The notes: generated from the letters alone by a model not told the origin. 64,000 nucleotides of DNA from Streptomyces filipinensis (GCF_014649495.1 NZ_BMTD01000025.1:41783-105782); one strand, 5' to 3'; positions 1 to 8,740 are shown, counted from the stretch's first letter. Program-made: numbers and translations.

Positions 1-459
1 GAGCAGCGGGAGCGGCGTCAGCAGGGCCCAGGCGCGGTGCGGCGGCAGCCGGTCCAGCACCGGCACCCCGGACGGCGCCAACCCCCAGGCGCACCGTGCC
101 AGTTCGAAGCCGGCGGCGGGCAGCCACACCGTGGCGAACATGGCCGCCGCGCCGAGGAACATCCGCAGCTCCAGCCACAGCAGGGTCCGCAGCCGGTCCC
201 GCCAGGTCGCCGACGGCGCCTCGGATATACCCGGATCCGCCTCGCCGGGCGTGAGCAGCAGACGCGCCTGCACGCCCTCGCCCCTGCGGACCGCGGGTAC
301 GAGTGCGAGCGGGACGAGTACCAGCGCGGGCACCCAGGGGACCGACGGGCCGATGAAGAGCCAGACGCTGACCACCAGCATCGGCACCCACAGATGCAGC
401 AGGCGCGTGTACGTCGTCCCGCGCAGGAGCGGGCGCAGGAAACGGATCATGCGGGCCAT
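1..459 (-). CDS. Sensor histidine kinase, N-terminal part (runs off window)
   Basis: The 153 visible codons run from ATG at 459 to the window edge, so the kinase core is not seen. The start MARMIRFLRPLLRGTTYTR is followed by two hydrophobic stretches (about residues 20-60), then a soluble piece with an Arg-rich end and another hydrophobic segment (about 100-120). This is typical of the short membrane sensor region of Streptomyces kinases that sit next to ABC exporters. The family assignment rests on resemblance to such N-termini; no H-box is visible. An alternative start is ATG at 450. It is divergent from the ABC transporter at 567, which suggests that the kinase and its partner regulator control that exporter (inference). 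Confidence 0.6.
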   Translation of the reverse strand, partial: MARMIRFLRPLLRGTTYTRLLHLWVPMLVVSVWLFIGPSVPWVPALVLVPLALVPAVRRGEGVQARLLLTPGEADPGISEAPSATWRDRLRTLLWLELRMFLGAAAMFATVWLPAAGFELARCAWGLAPSGVPVLDRLPPHRAWALLTPLPLL

Positions 460-491
460 GACGCCATCGTCGCAGGCGGCACCGACAACGG

Positions 492-533
492 GCCTCCCCC
501 GCACGGGGGAGGCGATCCCCACCGGCGGGGGAG
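492..533. promoter_or_regulatory. Perfect dyad plus half-repeat in divergent promoter region
   Basis: GCCTCCCCCG at 492-501 and CGGGGGAGGC at 504-513 form a perfect 10-bp inverted repeat with a 2-bp centre. The half-site CGGGGGAGG recurs as a direct repeat at 525-533. It lies between the divergent kinase (start 459) and ABC ATPase (start 567). An operator for the kinase's cognate response regulator is the simplest reading, but this is inference. Confidence 0.45.
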
Positions 534-566
534 GTCCCGACACCGTCGGACGGCAAGGCTGTTGCC

Positions 567-1487
567 ATGACCAGCATCGACGTACGCGACCTCAGCAAGG
601 AGTACGGCGGACGGCGGGCCGTGGACCAGCTCACCTTCAGCGTGCGCCCCGGCCGCGTCACCGGCTTCCTCGGCCCCAACGGCGCCGGCAAGTCCACCAC
701 CATGCGCCTCGTCCTCGGCCTCGACCGGCCCACCTCGGGCACCGCCACCATCGGCGGCCACCCCTACGCGGCCCTGCGCGAACCGCTGCGCCGGGTGGGC
801 GCGTTGCTCGACGCCCGGGCCGCGCACGGCTCCCGTACCGCCCGCGACCACCTGCGGGCCCTCGCCGCGAGCAACCGCATCCCGGACCGCCGGGTCGACA
901 CCGTCCTGGAGGAGACCGGTCTGGCCCAGGTGGCGCGGCGCCGGGTACGGACGTACTCCCTCGGCATGCGCCAGCGGCTCGGCATCGCCGCCGCCCTCCT
1001 CGGGGACCCCGAGGTCGTCCTGCTCGACGAACCCGCCAACGGCCTCGACCCCGAGGGCATCGTCTGGATCCGCACGCTGCTGCGCCGGCTCGCCCGGGAG
1101 GGCCGTACCGTCCTGGTCTCCAGCCATCTGATGGGCGAGACCGCCGCCTTCGCCGACCACCTCGTGATCCTGGGGCGGGGGCGGCTGCTGGCCGACACAC
1201 CGGTACAGGAGTTCATCCACGCGCGCGTACGGCCGCACGTCAGGATCCGCACCAGCGAGCCCTCGGCACTGGACGACCTGCTCGCCCGCCACGGCCTCGA
1301 CGCCTCCCCGGACCCGGACGGATCCCGGACGGTGTGGCACACGCGCGTGGACGACATCGGCCGGCTCATGTCCGGCGCGGGCCTGCCCGTACTGGAGCTC
1401 ACCGCGCGCGAGGCCACCTTGGAGGAGGCCTATCTCGATCTGACCGCGGCCGAGGCCGAGTTCACCGCACCGCCCCAGGAGGCCTGA
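567..1487 (+). CDS. ABC transporter ATP-binding protein
   Basis: A 306-residue nucleotide-binding subunit. The Walker A motif GPNGAGKST is near residue 37, the signature YSLGMRQRL near 133, and Walker B VVLLDEPANGLDP near 153. The last ~80 residues form the extra C-terminal part usual in drug/bacitracin-type exporter ATPases. It ends 2 nt before the permease start, so the two form one transcription unit. Substrate is unknown; the family exports antimicrobial peptides or drugs. The divergent sensor kinase upstream supports an inducible stress or self-defence exporter (inference). Confidence 0.93.
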   Translation: MTSIDVRDLSKEYGGRRAVDQLTFSVRPGRVTGFLGPNGAGKSTTMRLVLGLDRPTSGTATIGGHPYAALREPLRRVGALLDARAAHGSRTARDHLRALAASNRIPDRRVDTVLEETGLAQVARRRVRTYSLGMRQRLGIAAALLGDPEVVLLDEPANGLDPEGIVWIRTLLRRLAREGRTVLVSSHLMGETAAFADHLVILGRGRLLADTPVQEFIHARVRPHVRIRTSEPSALDDLLARHGLDASPDPDGSRTVWHTRVDDIGRLMSGAGLPVLELTAREATLEEAYLDLTAAEAEFTAPPQEA

Positions 1488-1489
1488 CC

Positions 1490-2200
1490 ATGGAGTTCAC
1501 ACCCGTTCTGCACGCGGAGTGGATCAAGATCCGTACCCTCCGCTCGCTCCTCGGCAGCCTCGCCGCCGTCCTCCTGGTCACGACCGCGTTCTCGGCGCTC
1601 GCGGTCGCCGACGCCGACGGCTCGGACCCGCTGTACTCGGTGTTCTTCGGCGTCAGCCTCGGCCAGATCGCCGCGATCGCCTTCGGTACGACGGCCGTCT
1701 CGGCCGAGTTCCGCGGCGGCGCCCTGCGGCTGACGCTGTCGGCGGCGCCCGACCGCCTGCGGTGGTTCGCCGCCAAGGCCGCCGCCATCGCCCTGCCCGT
1801 GCTGGCCGTCGGTCTCCTCACCGGGCTGGCCACCCTGCTCGTCGGCAAGTCGGTCCTCGGCGCCTCCGGCCCGGCCTGGGGCGAGGGCCTGCGCGGCGCG
1901 GTCGGCTGCGCACTGCAGCTGACGCTGATGGCGCTGTTCGCGGCCGGACTCGCGGCCGTGCTGCGCAGCGGGGTCGCGACCCTGTCCGTGCTGATCCCGT
2001 TCCTGCTGATCGTGTCCTTCGTCATCGGCGACCTGTCCGGAGGTGTCGCCGACTTCTTGCCCGACCGGGCCGGCCAAGTCGCCCTGCACAGCACCTGGGA
2101 CGGCGCCCTCGGCCCGTGGACCGGGCTCGCGGTGACCGCGCTGTGGTCGGTGGCCGCGCTGCTCGCGGGCGCGTGGAGCCTGCGGCGCAGGGACGCCTGA
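1490..2200 (+). CDS. ABC transporter permease (ABC-2 type)
   Basis: A 236-residue integral membrane partner of the preceding ATPase. It begins MEFTPVLHAEWIKIRTLRS, the cytoplasmic start typical of ABC-2 permeases (the E-W-x-K-x-R-S/T pattern). About six hydrophobic segments follow. ATG at 1490 was chosen because it follows the ATPase stop by 2 nt and has GGAGG just upstream; an open frame continues much further upstream but overlaps the ATPase. It forms the pore of the exporter; substrate is not predictable. Confidence 0.9.
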   Translation: MEFTPVLHAEWIKIRTLRSLLGSLAAVLLVTTAFSALAVADADGSDPLYSVFFGVSLGQIAAIAFGTTAVSAEFRGGALRLTLSAAPDRLRWFAAKAAAIALPVLAVGLLTGLATLLVGKSVLGASGPAWGEGLRGAVGCALQLTLMALFAAGLAAVLRSGVATLSVLIPFLLIVSFVIGDLSGGVADFLPDRAGQVALHSTWDGALGPWTGLAVTALWSVAALLAGAWSLRRRDA

Positions 2201-2211
2201 CGGCACACCAA

Positions 2212-2234
2212 TTGTCAGTGGGGCCCGCTTTACT
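2212..2234 (+). promoter_or_regulatory. Candidate DNA-damage (PafBC/RecA-NDp type) promoter, leaderless
   Basis: TTGTCAGTG at 2212-2220 matches the conserved -35 part of the actinobacterial RecA-independent damage promoter (TTGTCRGTG-N8-TANNNT). Eight bases later comes TTTACT (2229-2234), which keeps the first and last T of the -10 element but not the A. A transcript from here would begin about 2241-2242, the A of the next gene's ATG, in line with its lack of a Shine-Dalgarno sequence. Confidence 0.4.
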
Positions 2235-2241
2235 GGATCAC

Positions 2242-2685
2242 ATGGACATCGCGAAGTGCCTGGCCGTCATCGACGTGCTGTGTGCCCGGGAGTTCCCCGC
2301 GGAGCACGGCAGGACGGAACACGGCGAGAGCGGGCCCGGCTATCACATAGCGGCCTTACACAGGAGCGGTGACTACTGGGAGGACGACGGCACGGCACGG
2401 GAGGAGACGGCGGCTCAGTTCGAGGCCGACCGCGACGGCCTCACCGAGCTGCTCACCGGCCGGTGGGGGCCACCGCAGCGCTTCAGCCTGCGCAGCGTCC
2501 TCGTCCGGACCATGGAGGGCGAGGACATCGAGGAGCCCTGGGCCGAGCTGAGCGAGCACGTGCCGGACGTCCACCTGTGGCAGGCGCCCGTGCCGGACCG
2601 CTGGGTCTGCCTCGGCGTGTCCCACGGGCGCCAGGAGCTTCCGTTTCAGCTCCTCGGCATAGTGACCGAGACCGACCCGCCCTGA
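2242..2685 (+). CDS. Hypothetical protein, 147 aa
   Basis: An acidic soluble protein, MDIAKCLAVIDVLCAREFP onward, with no signal peptide, membrane segment or motif I recognise. Small hypothetical proteins of this kind occur in other streptomycetes. There is no Shine-Dalgarno sequence before ATG 2242, and the sequence upstream looks like a leaderless damage-type promoter. Its last 40 bases overlap the 3' end of the convergent mug glycosylase gene. A link to DNA repair is only suggested by promoter and neighbour, not by the protein itself. Confidence 0.65.
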   Translation: MDIAKCLAVIDVLCAREFPAEHGRTEHGESGPGYHIAALHRSGDYWEDDGTAREETAAQFEADRDGLTELLTGRWGPPQRFSLRSVLVRTMEGEDIEEPWAELSEHVPDVHLWQAPVPDRWVCLGVSHGRQELPFQLLGIVTETDPP

Positions 2686-3185
2686 TCCGCCGCGCCCGCC
2701 GCCTCCCGCAGCCGGGCGAACTCCTCCGCCATCGCCGCCGCCGTCCAGTGCGCGTTCAGTCCGCTCGGATTGGGCAGCACCCACACCCGGGTGTCCCCGA
2801 CGGCCCGCTCCTGCGGTCCCACCCGGGCCGTGCGGTCACCGAAGGCGGCCCGGTACGCGGTCACCCCGACCACCGCCAGCCACCTCGGCCGCAGCCGGAT
2901 CACCTTCTCGGTCAGCAGCCGCCCGCCCTCGACGTACTCCTCGGCGGTCAGCTCGTCGGCCCGCGCGGTCGCCCGCGCCACGACGTTCGTGATGCCCAGC
3001 CCGTACCCCAGCAGCTCCCGCTGCTCGGCCGGCTTCAGCAGCCTCGGCGTGAAGCCGGACAGGTGCAGCACCGGCCAGAAGCGGTTGCCGGGGCGGGCGA
3101 AGTGGTGACCGGTCGCCGCCGTCATGAGCCCCGGGTTGATCCCGCAGAAGAGCACGCGGAGGCCGTCCGCGACGACGTCCGGCAC
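2646..3185 (-). CDS. mug: G/U mismatch-specific DNA glycosylase (Mug/TDG family)
   Basis: This uracil-DNA glycosylase superfamily member removes uracil or thymine mispaired with G in base excision repair. The active-site loop GINPG (VLFCGINPGLM) is near residue 15 and the intercalation loop NPSGLNAHW near 139, both as in Mug. The GTG start at 3185 gives 179 residues, but the open frame continues upstream with plausible family residues (FTQADLEVARDRL). The true start may therefore lie up to about 50 nt further upstream, touching the purB stop at 3248-3250. It follows purB on the same strand and converges on the gene at 2242. Confidence 0.88.
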   Translation of the reverse strand: MPDVVADGLRVLFCGINPGLMTAATGHHFARPGNRFWPVLHLSGFTPRLLKPAEQRELLGYGLGITNVVARATARADELTAEEYVEGGRLLTEKVIRLRPRWLAVVGVTAYRAAFGDRTARVGPQERAVGDTRVWVLPNPSGLNAHWTAAAMAEEFARLREAAGAADQGGSVSVTMPRS

Positions 3186-3247
3186 GAGACGGTCGCGGGC
3201 GACCTCCAGGTCCGCCTGCGTGAAGCGGGGAGAGCGTGGCGTGCGGG

Positions 3248-4690
3248 TCAGAGGATCGCTCCGGGGGTGTAACCGGCCGCCTCCGGGTGCTGCTTGACGA
3301 TCTCCTCGATACGGCCGACGACGACACCGACCTGGTCGGCGGCGGCACCGGTGAAGGACAGCTTGTCGGCCATCAGCGCCGCGAGCTGCTCGCGGTCCAG
3401 CGGCAGCCGGCCGTCGGCGGCGAGCTTGTCCAGCAGGTCGTTGCGCTCGGCGCCCTGCTCGCGCATCGCGAGCGCGGTGGACACGGCGTTCTCCTTGATC
3501 GCCTCGTGCGCGACCTCACGGCCGACCCCGGACCGCACCGCGCCCATCAGCACCTTGGTGGTGGCGAGGAACGGCAGGTAGCGGTCCAGCTCACGGGCGA
3601 TGACGGCCGGGAAGGCGCCGAACTCGTCGAGGACGGTCAGGAAGGTCTCCAGCAGACCGTCCAGCGCGAAGAACGCGTCCGGCAGCGCGACCCGGCGCAC
3701 CACCGAGCAGGACACATCGCCCTCGTTCCACTGGTCGCCCGCCAGTTCGCCGGTCATCGAGGCGTAGCCGCGCAGGATGACCATGAGGCCGTTGACGCGC
3801 TCGCAGGAGCGGGTGTTCATCTTGTGCGGCATCGCGGAGGAGCCGACCTGGCCCGGCTTGAAGCCCTCGGTGACCAGCTCGTGCCCGGCCATCAGCCGGA
3901 TCGTCCTGGCCAGCGAGGACGGCGCCGCCGCCAGCTGCACCAGCGCGGTGACGACCTCGTAGTCCAGCGAGCGCGGGTAGACCTGGCCGACCGAGGTGAA
4001 CGCCTGCGCGAAGCCCAGGTGCCGGGCGATCCGGTTCTCCAGCTCGGCGAGCTTGGCCGCGTCGCCGCCGAGCAGGTCCAGCATGTCCTGCGCGGTGCCG
4101 ACCGGGCCCTTGATGCCGCGCAGGGGGTAGCGGCCGAGCAGCTCCTCGACGCGGCCGTAGGCGACCAGCAGCTCGTCGGCGGCGGTCGCGAAACGCTTGC
4201 CGAGGGTGGTGGCCTGCGCGGCCACGTTGTGCGAGCGGCCGGCCATGACCAGCTCCGCGTACTCGCCCGAGAGCTTGCCGAGACGCGCGAGTACGGCGAC
4301 CGCGCGGTCGCGGATCAGCTCCAGCGACAGCCGGATCTGCAGCTGCTCGACGTTCTCGGTGAGGTCGCGGGAGGTCATGCCCTTGTGCACGTGCTCGTGC
4401 CCGGCGAGGTCGTTGAACTCCTCGATCCGCGCCTTCACATCGTGCCGGGTGACCTTCTCGCGCTCGGCGATCGAGGCCAGGTCGACGGTGTCGAGGACAC
4501 GCTCGTAGTCGGCGATCGCCTCGTCCGGGACCTCGATGCCGAGGTCCTTCTGGGCCCGCAGCACGGCGAGCCAGAGCTGCCGCTCCAGCTTCACCTTCTG
4601 CTCGGGGGACCAGAGCGTGGCGAGCTCGGCGGAGGCGTAGCGTCCGGCGAGGACGTTCGGGATGCGGGGCTTGGCGGGCGCAGAAGTCAC
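3248..4690 (-). CDS. purB: Adenylosuccinate lyase
   Basis: Cleaves SAICAR to AICAR and adenylosuccinate to AMP, releasing fumarate, in purine synthesis. The 480 residues carry the superfamily signature loop SSAMPHKMN near residue 290 and the conserved TSRDLTEN substrate-binding segment near 105. The length agrees with actinobacterial PurB. ATG 4690 begins MTSAPAKPRIPNVLAGRYAS, and the family's conserved N-terminus follows directly. The stop is followed within ~60 nt by the mug gene on the same strand. Confidence 0.96.
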   Translation of the reverse strand: MTSAPAKPRIPNVLAGRYASAELATLWSPEQKVKLERQLWLAVLRAQKDLGIEVPDEAIADYERVLDTVDLASIAEREKVTRHDVKARIEEFNDLAGHEHVHKGMTSRDLTENVEQLQIRLSLELIRDRAVAVLARLGKLSGEYAELVMAGRSHNVAAQATTLGKRFATAADELLVAYGRVEELLGRYPLRGIKGPVGTAQDMLDLLGGDAAKLAELENRIARHLGFAQAFTSVGQVYPRSLDYEVVTALVQLAAAPSSLARTIRLMAGHELVTEGFKPGQVGSSAMPHKMNTRSCERVNGLMVILRGYASMTGELAGDQWNEGDVSCSVVRRVALPDAFFALDGLLETFLTVLDEFGAFPAVIARELDRYLPFLATTKVLMGAVRSGVGREVAHEAIKENAVSTALAMREQGAERNDLLDKLAADGRLPLDREQLAALMADKLSFTGAAADQVGVVVGRIEEIVKQHPEAAGYTPGAIL

Positions 4691-4775
4691 GTGTCCAGAG
4701 TCTACTGGCGGTTTGTGCAGGCCAGCGCCACGCCCCCGTTCGGCGGAACCTACGAAAGTGCCCCGATGGGGCGTG

Positions 4776-4838
4776 GGGCCGTATTCGACGGGTGGCTCCG
4801 CCGCGTGGGCGCGGCCGGCTGCGACGCGCCGCGGACGG
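4776..4838. repeat. Dispersed 3'-flanking intergenic repeat, copy A
   Basis: One of three related copies in the window (others 31287-31357 and 47455-47525). The shared pattern is a GAC-rich lead, then a small hairpin (GTGGC-TCC-GCCGC here), then GTGGGCGCG and a C/G-rich tail. This copy lies downstream of the SGNH hydrolase stop and upstream of purB. The copies differ at many positions, so the element is old or under loose constraint. Confidence 0.6.
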
Positions 4839-4859
4839 ACGACGGCCGAGCCCGTGAGG

Positions 4860-5648
4860 CTATGCCGGGCCCTCGTACGGCAGCAGCTCCGGCCGCTTCG
4901 CCGGGCGGCCGTCCCCCGAGGAGCGGCCGGTCAGGCGCCGGCCTATCCACGGCAGCAGGTGCTGCCGGGCGAAGCGCGCGTCCGCCACCCGGCGCGTCAC
5001 CCAGCCCGGCGGGAGGCTCGCCGGTATCGGCACCTGCCACTCGGTGTCCTCAGGCTCGTACCCGAGCGTCTGCCACACCGCCTCGGCGACCCGGCGGTGC
5101 CCCTCGGCCGTCAGGTGCAGCCGGTCCACGTCCCACAGCCGGGGGTCGCTGAGGGAGGGCGCCCCGTACAGGTCGACGACGAGCGCGCCGTGCTTGCCGG
5201 CCAGCTGGTCCACGCAGGCGAACAGCTCCTCCATGCGCGGCCGGAACCGCTCCAGCACCGGGCCCTGGCGGCCGGGGCTGCGCATCAGCACCAGCTGCCC
5301 GCAGGACGGTGCCAGCCGCTCCACGGCCTCGGTCAGCAGGTCTTTCACGCGGCCCATGTCGCACTTGGGGCGCAGGGTGTCGTTCAGCCCGCCGACCAGG
5401 GTGATCACATCGGCGTTCATGGCCGCCGCCGTGTCCACCTGCTCGTCGACGATCTGCCGGATCAGCTTTCCGCGCACGGCCAGGTTGGCGTACCGGAAGT
5501 CCGGCGTGCGGGCGGCCATCCGCCCGGCGAGCAGGTCGGCCCAGCCCCGGTAGGAGCCGTCGGGCAGCAGGTCCGACATGCCCTCGGTGAAGGAGTCGCC
5601 GACCGCGACCAGGCTGCGGTACGGGGGAGGTGTGGGATTCGTCTGCAT
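4860..5648 (-). CDS. SGNH/GDSL-family hydrolase
   Basis: A 262-residue esterase/lipase-fold protein. Block I is VGDSFTEG with nucleophile Ser19, block III is GGLND near 89-93, and block V is DRLHLTAEGH, supplying the Asp and His of the triad. There is no signal peptide or membrane segment, so it is probably cytoplasmic, unlike many secreted GDSL lipases. The C-terminal ~60 residues are Arg/Pro-rich and outside the domain. Substrate is unknown. It stands alone on the minus strand, followed by the dispersed repeat. Confidence 0.9.
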   Translation of the reverse strand: MQTNPTPPPYRSLVAVGDSFTEGMSDLLPDGSYRGWADLLAGRMAARTPDFRYANLAVRGKLIRQIVDEQVDTAAAMNADVITLVGGLNDTLRPKCDMGRVKDLLTEAVERLAPSCGQLVLMRSPGRQGPVLERFRPRMEELFACVDQLAGKHGALVVDLYGAPSLSDPRLWDVDRLHLTAEGHRRVAEAVWQTLGYEPEDTEWQVPIPASLPPGWVTRRVADARFARQHLLPWIGRRLTGRSSGDGRPAKRPELLPYEGPA

Positions 5649-5757
5649 GGCGTCAGCGATGGTATCCCGGCGCCATACCCGTCGGTCGGTCGCCCTGCGT
5701 TCCCCACGGGACCCGGGTCCGGGCCCCGGGTCGGGCGCCGTCGCACCACCCGCGCGA

Positions 5758-6777
5758 TCAGCTCGGGGCGGGCTGCCCGAACAGCTGCCGCAGCACGTCC
5801 TCCATGGTCACCAGGCCGGCCAGCCGGCCGTCGTCGCCGAGCACCGCCGCCAGATGCGTACGGCTGCCGCGCATCGCCGTGAGCACGTCGTCCAGCGGGG
5901 TCTTCTCCCGCACCCGCGCGATGGGCCGCATGTCCCGCAGCCGGAACGGCACGTCCCGCGGCGAGGCGTCCAGCGCGTCCTTGACGTGCAGGTAGCCCAC
6001 GATCCGCCGGCCCGCGTCGACCACGGGGAACCGGGAGAAGCCCGACTGGGCCGACAGCCCCTCCAGCTCCTCCGGAGTGACACCCACGCGTGCGTACACC
6101 ACCCGCTCCAGTGGCACCACGACGTCCCGCACGGGCCGGCTGCCCAGCTCCAGGGCGTCGTGCAGCCGCTCCTGCGCCCGGTCGTCGATCAGGCCGGCCT
6201 GGCTGGCGTCCTTGACGATCTCGGCGAGTTCCGTGTCCGTGAAGGTCGCCGCGACCTCGCCCTTGGCATCCACCCTGAGCAGCTTCAGCAGCCCGTTCGC
6301 GAACGCGTTCACCGTGAAGATCACCGGGCGCAGTGCCCGGGACAGCGCGACCAGCGGGGGGCCGAGCAGCAGCGCGCTGCGCACCGGTTCCGCGAGCGCG
6401 ATGTTCTTCGGGACCATCTCGCCCAGCAGCATGTGCAGATAGGTCGCGAGGGCCAGCGCGATCACGAACGACACGGCGTGGCCCGCGTTCACGGGCACGC
6501 CGACCGCGTGGAACACCGGCTCCAGCAGATGCGCGATCGCCGGCTCGGCGACCACGCCCAGGACCAGCGTGCACAGCGTGATACCGAGCTGCGCGGCGGC
6601 CAGCAGCGCCGAGACGTGCTCCAGGCCCCACAGCACGCTCCTCGCCCGCCGGTCGCCCTCCTGCGCGAGCGGCTCGACCTGCGAGCGGCGCACGGAGATC
6701 AGTGCGAACTCCGCGCCGACGAAGAAGGCGTTGACGACCAGGGTCGCCAGGCCGATCAGCAGCTGTACGGCGGTCAT
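5758..6777 (-). CDS. CNNM/CBS-domain membrane protein (hemolysin C-like), 339 aa
   Basis: An N-terminal CNNM transmembrane domain (about residues 1-190: MTAVQLLIGLATLVVNAFF, then GEMVPKNIAL near 140) is followed by a CBS pair (about 200-330). It ends at the CBS pair and lacks the CorC_HlyC domain present in its neighbour. The family is linked to Mg2+/Co2+ transport or efflux; the old name hemolysin is misleading. Its start overlaps the upstream paralogue's stop by 4 nt (ATGA), so the two are translationally coupled and may act as a heteromer (inference). Confidence 0.92.
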   Translation of the reverse strand: MTAVQLLIGLATLVVNAFFVGAEFALISVRRSQVEPLAQEGDRRARSVLWGLEHVSALLAAAQLGITLCTLVLGVVAEPAIAHLLEPVFHAVGVPVNAGHAVSFVIALALATYLHMLLGEMVPKNIALAEPVRSALLLGPPLVALSRALRPVIFTVNAFANGLLKLLRVDAKGEVAATFTDTELAEIVKDASQAGLIDDRAQERLHDALELGSRPVRDVVVPLERVVYARVGVTPEELEGLSAQSGFSRFPVVDAGRRIVGYLHVKDALDASPRDVPFRLRDMRPIARVREKTPLDDVLTAMRGSRTHLAAVLGDDGRLAGLVTMEDVLRQLFGQPAPS

Positions 6778-8117
6778 CGCGCCTCCCCCGTGGTCTCGTC
6801 GGTCCGTTCGTCGTCCAGTGGCGCGTGCAGCAGCACCCGCGCCGCCCGGTGGCCCGAGGCGTCCACCACGTCCAGCCGCCAGCCCGCGACCGCGACCGTG
6901 TCACCGGTCACCGGTATCCGGCCCAGCAGGGTCGCGACCAGGCCGGCCAGCGTCTCGTACGGCCCCTCGGGCGCCCGCAGGCCCACGCGCGCGAGCTGGT
7001 CGACCCGGGTGGCACCGTCGGCCGAGTACAGGGCCCGGCCGTCCCCGTCCGCCCCCGCGGGGGCCAGGTCGGGTGTCTCGTGCGGGTCGTGCTCGTCCCG
7101 TACCTCGCCGACGACCTCCTCGACGATGTCCTCCAGGGTCGCCACGCCGGCCGTGCCGCCGTACTCGTCGATGACGACGGCCATGGTGTGCCTGCCGCCC
7201 AGCCGGTCCAGCAGGCGGTCGACGGTCAGGGACTCGGGCACGAGCAGCGGCTGGCGCATCACCTGGGCGACCGTGCGGTGGCGGCGCTCGTCGGCGGGGA
7301 CGGCCAGCACATCCTTGATGTGGGCGGTCCCGACGACCGAGTCGAGGGTGCCCCGGTAGACCGGGAAGCGGCTCAGCCCGGTGGCCCGGGTCGCGTTGGC
7401 CACGTCCTCGCAGGTCGCCTGGGTGTCCAGGGCGACGACCTGGACGCGCGGGGTCATCACGTTCTCCGCCGTGAGGTCGGCCAGGTTCAGCGTGCGCACG
7501 AACAGCTCGGCGGTGTCGGGCTCCAGCGCGCCCTCCTTGGCGGAGTGCCGGGCGAGCGCCGCCAGCTCCTGCGGTCCGCGTGCGGAGGCCAGCTCCTCGG
7601 CGGGTTCGATGCCGAGCCTGCGGACGAAGCGGTTGGCCGTGTTGTTCAGATGCGTGATGAAGGGCCGGAAGGCGGCGCTGAACCAGCGCTGCGGATTGCC
7701 CACCCGCTTGGCCACGGCCAGCGGCGAGGAGATCGCCCAGTTCTTCGGCACCAGCTCGCCGACGACCATCAGGAACACCGTCGACAGGGCCGTACCGAGC
7801 ACCAGGGCGGCCGAAGCGGCCGTGCCGCCCGACAGCCCCATCGCCCGGAACGGACCGGCGAGCAGCTTGGCGATGGACGGCTCGGCGAGCATGCCGACCA
7901 CCAGGTTGGTCACGGTGATGCCGAGCTGGGCGCCGGAGAGCTGGAAGGTGAGGTTCCGTACGGCCTTCAGGGCGCCGGGGGCGCCGCGTTCGCCACGCTG
8001 GGCGGCCCGTTCCAGCTCGCCGCGCTCCACCGTGGTCAGCGAGAACTCCGCCGCCACGAAGGCACCACAGGCGAGCGACAGCAGGATCGCCACCAGGAGG
8101 AGGAGCACTTCGGTCAT
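6774..8117 (-). CDS. CNNM/CBS/CorC-domain membrane protein (hemolysin C-like), 447 aa
   Basis: The full-length form of the family: CNNM domain with three to four membrane segments (about 1-200, including GELVPKNWAI), paired CBS domains (about 215-335, with VVIDEYGGTAGVATLEDIVE) and a C-terminal CorC_HlyC/transporter-associated domain (about 350-435). Such proteins are divalent-cation transporters or their regulators. It is the first gene of a coupled pair with the shorter paralogue at 5758-6777, a typical actinobacterial tandem duplication. The upstream spacer (8118-8269) holds its promoter. Confidence 0.93.
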   Translation of the reverse strand: MTEVLLLLVAILLSLACGAFVAAEFSLTTVERGELERAAQRGERGAPGALKAVRNLTFQLSGAQLGITVTNLVVGMLAEPSIAKLLAGPFRAMGLSGGTAASAALVLGTALSTVFLMVVGELVPKNWAISSPLAVAKRVGNPQRWFSAAFRPFITHLNNTANRFVRRLGIEPAEELASARGPQELAALARHSAKEGALEPDTAELFVRTLNLADLTAENVMTPRVQVVALDTQATCEDVANATRATGLSRFPVYRGTLDSVVGTAHIKDVLAVPADERRHRTVAQVMRQPLLVPESLTVDRLLDRLGGRHTMAVVIDEYGGTAGVATLEDIVEEVVGEVRDEHDPHETPDLAPAGADGDGRALYSADGATRVDQLARVGLRAPEGPYETLAGLVATLLGRIPVTGDTVAVAGWRLDVVDASGHRAARVLLHAPLDDERTDETTGEAR

Positions 8118-8269
8118 CGGGTCACCCCCGTCCCATGATCGGACAGGGCAGGTCGGGTCGCGCGGTGGCGCGTACCGGGAGGCTCGCCCATGGGCGGACG
8201 CTCACAACCTTTCATAGAGGGCCGAGTGCTCCCTCAATGGTAAAGGATGAGCAAAGAGTGCTCGGCGGC

Positions 8270-8695
8270 TCACTCGGTGAGCGGCTTCACCCAGCGCCGC
8301 CAGTGCTCCTGCGGGCCGTACCCCGCCGCGCTCCACGCATGGTGCGCCTGCTCGTTGCGCACCAGCACCATCGCGTCCGCGCGCCGCCCGCCGAGCCGTA
8401 CGAACCGGTCCTCGGCGGCGGCCAGCAGCGCCGAACCGATGCCCTGCCGGCGCCGCTGCGGGCACACCGCGAGCCGGTACAGATGGCAGCGCCAGCCGTC
8501 GAAGCCCGCGATCACCGTGCCCACCAGCTCGTCGTCGCTCTCGGCCAGGATCAGCGCCCCCGGGTCGCGGGCGACCAGCCGCTCCACCCCCTCCCGGTCG
8601 TCGCTGATGCTGGTGCCCTCGGCCGCTGTCTTCCAGAAGGCGAGAACGATGTCGAGGTCGGCGTGCGCCGCCGGGCGTATACGCAGGTTGGTCAT
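8270..8695 (-). CDS. GNAT-family N-acetyltransferase
   Basis: A 141-residue single-domain acetyltransferase. The acetyl-CoA pyrophosphate loop is QRRRQGIGSALL near residues 80-91, preceded by the beta-4 segment LYRLAVCP. The C-terminal NEQAHHAWSAAGYGPQEHW matches the usual N-x-x-A-x-x-x-Y-x-x-x-G-F end region. The substrate cannot be read from sequence. It is monocistronic on the minus strand. Confidence 0.9.
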   Translation of the reverse strand: MTNLRIRPAAHADLDIVLAFWKTAAEGTSISDDREGVERLVARDPGALILAESDDELVGTVIAGFDGWRCHLYRLAVCPQRRRQGIGSALLAAAEDRFVRLGGRRADAMVLVRNEQAHHAWSAAGYGPQEHWRRWVKPLTE

Positions 8696-8740
8696 GTGAT
8701 CATCGGAGCACGGCGTGGGTGCCCCGCGTGCGGGTTTTCA

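Noticed and set aside
131..1489. Upstream extension of the ABC permease frame
   Set aside because: It overlaps the well-supported ATPase in another frame; the permease start at 1490 has a ribosome site and family N-terminus.
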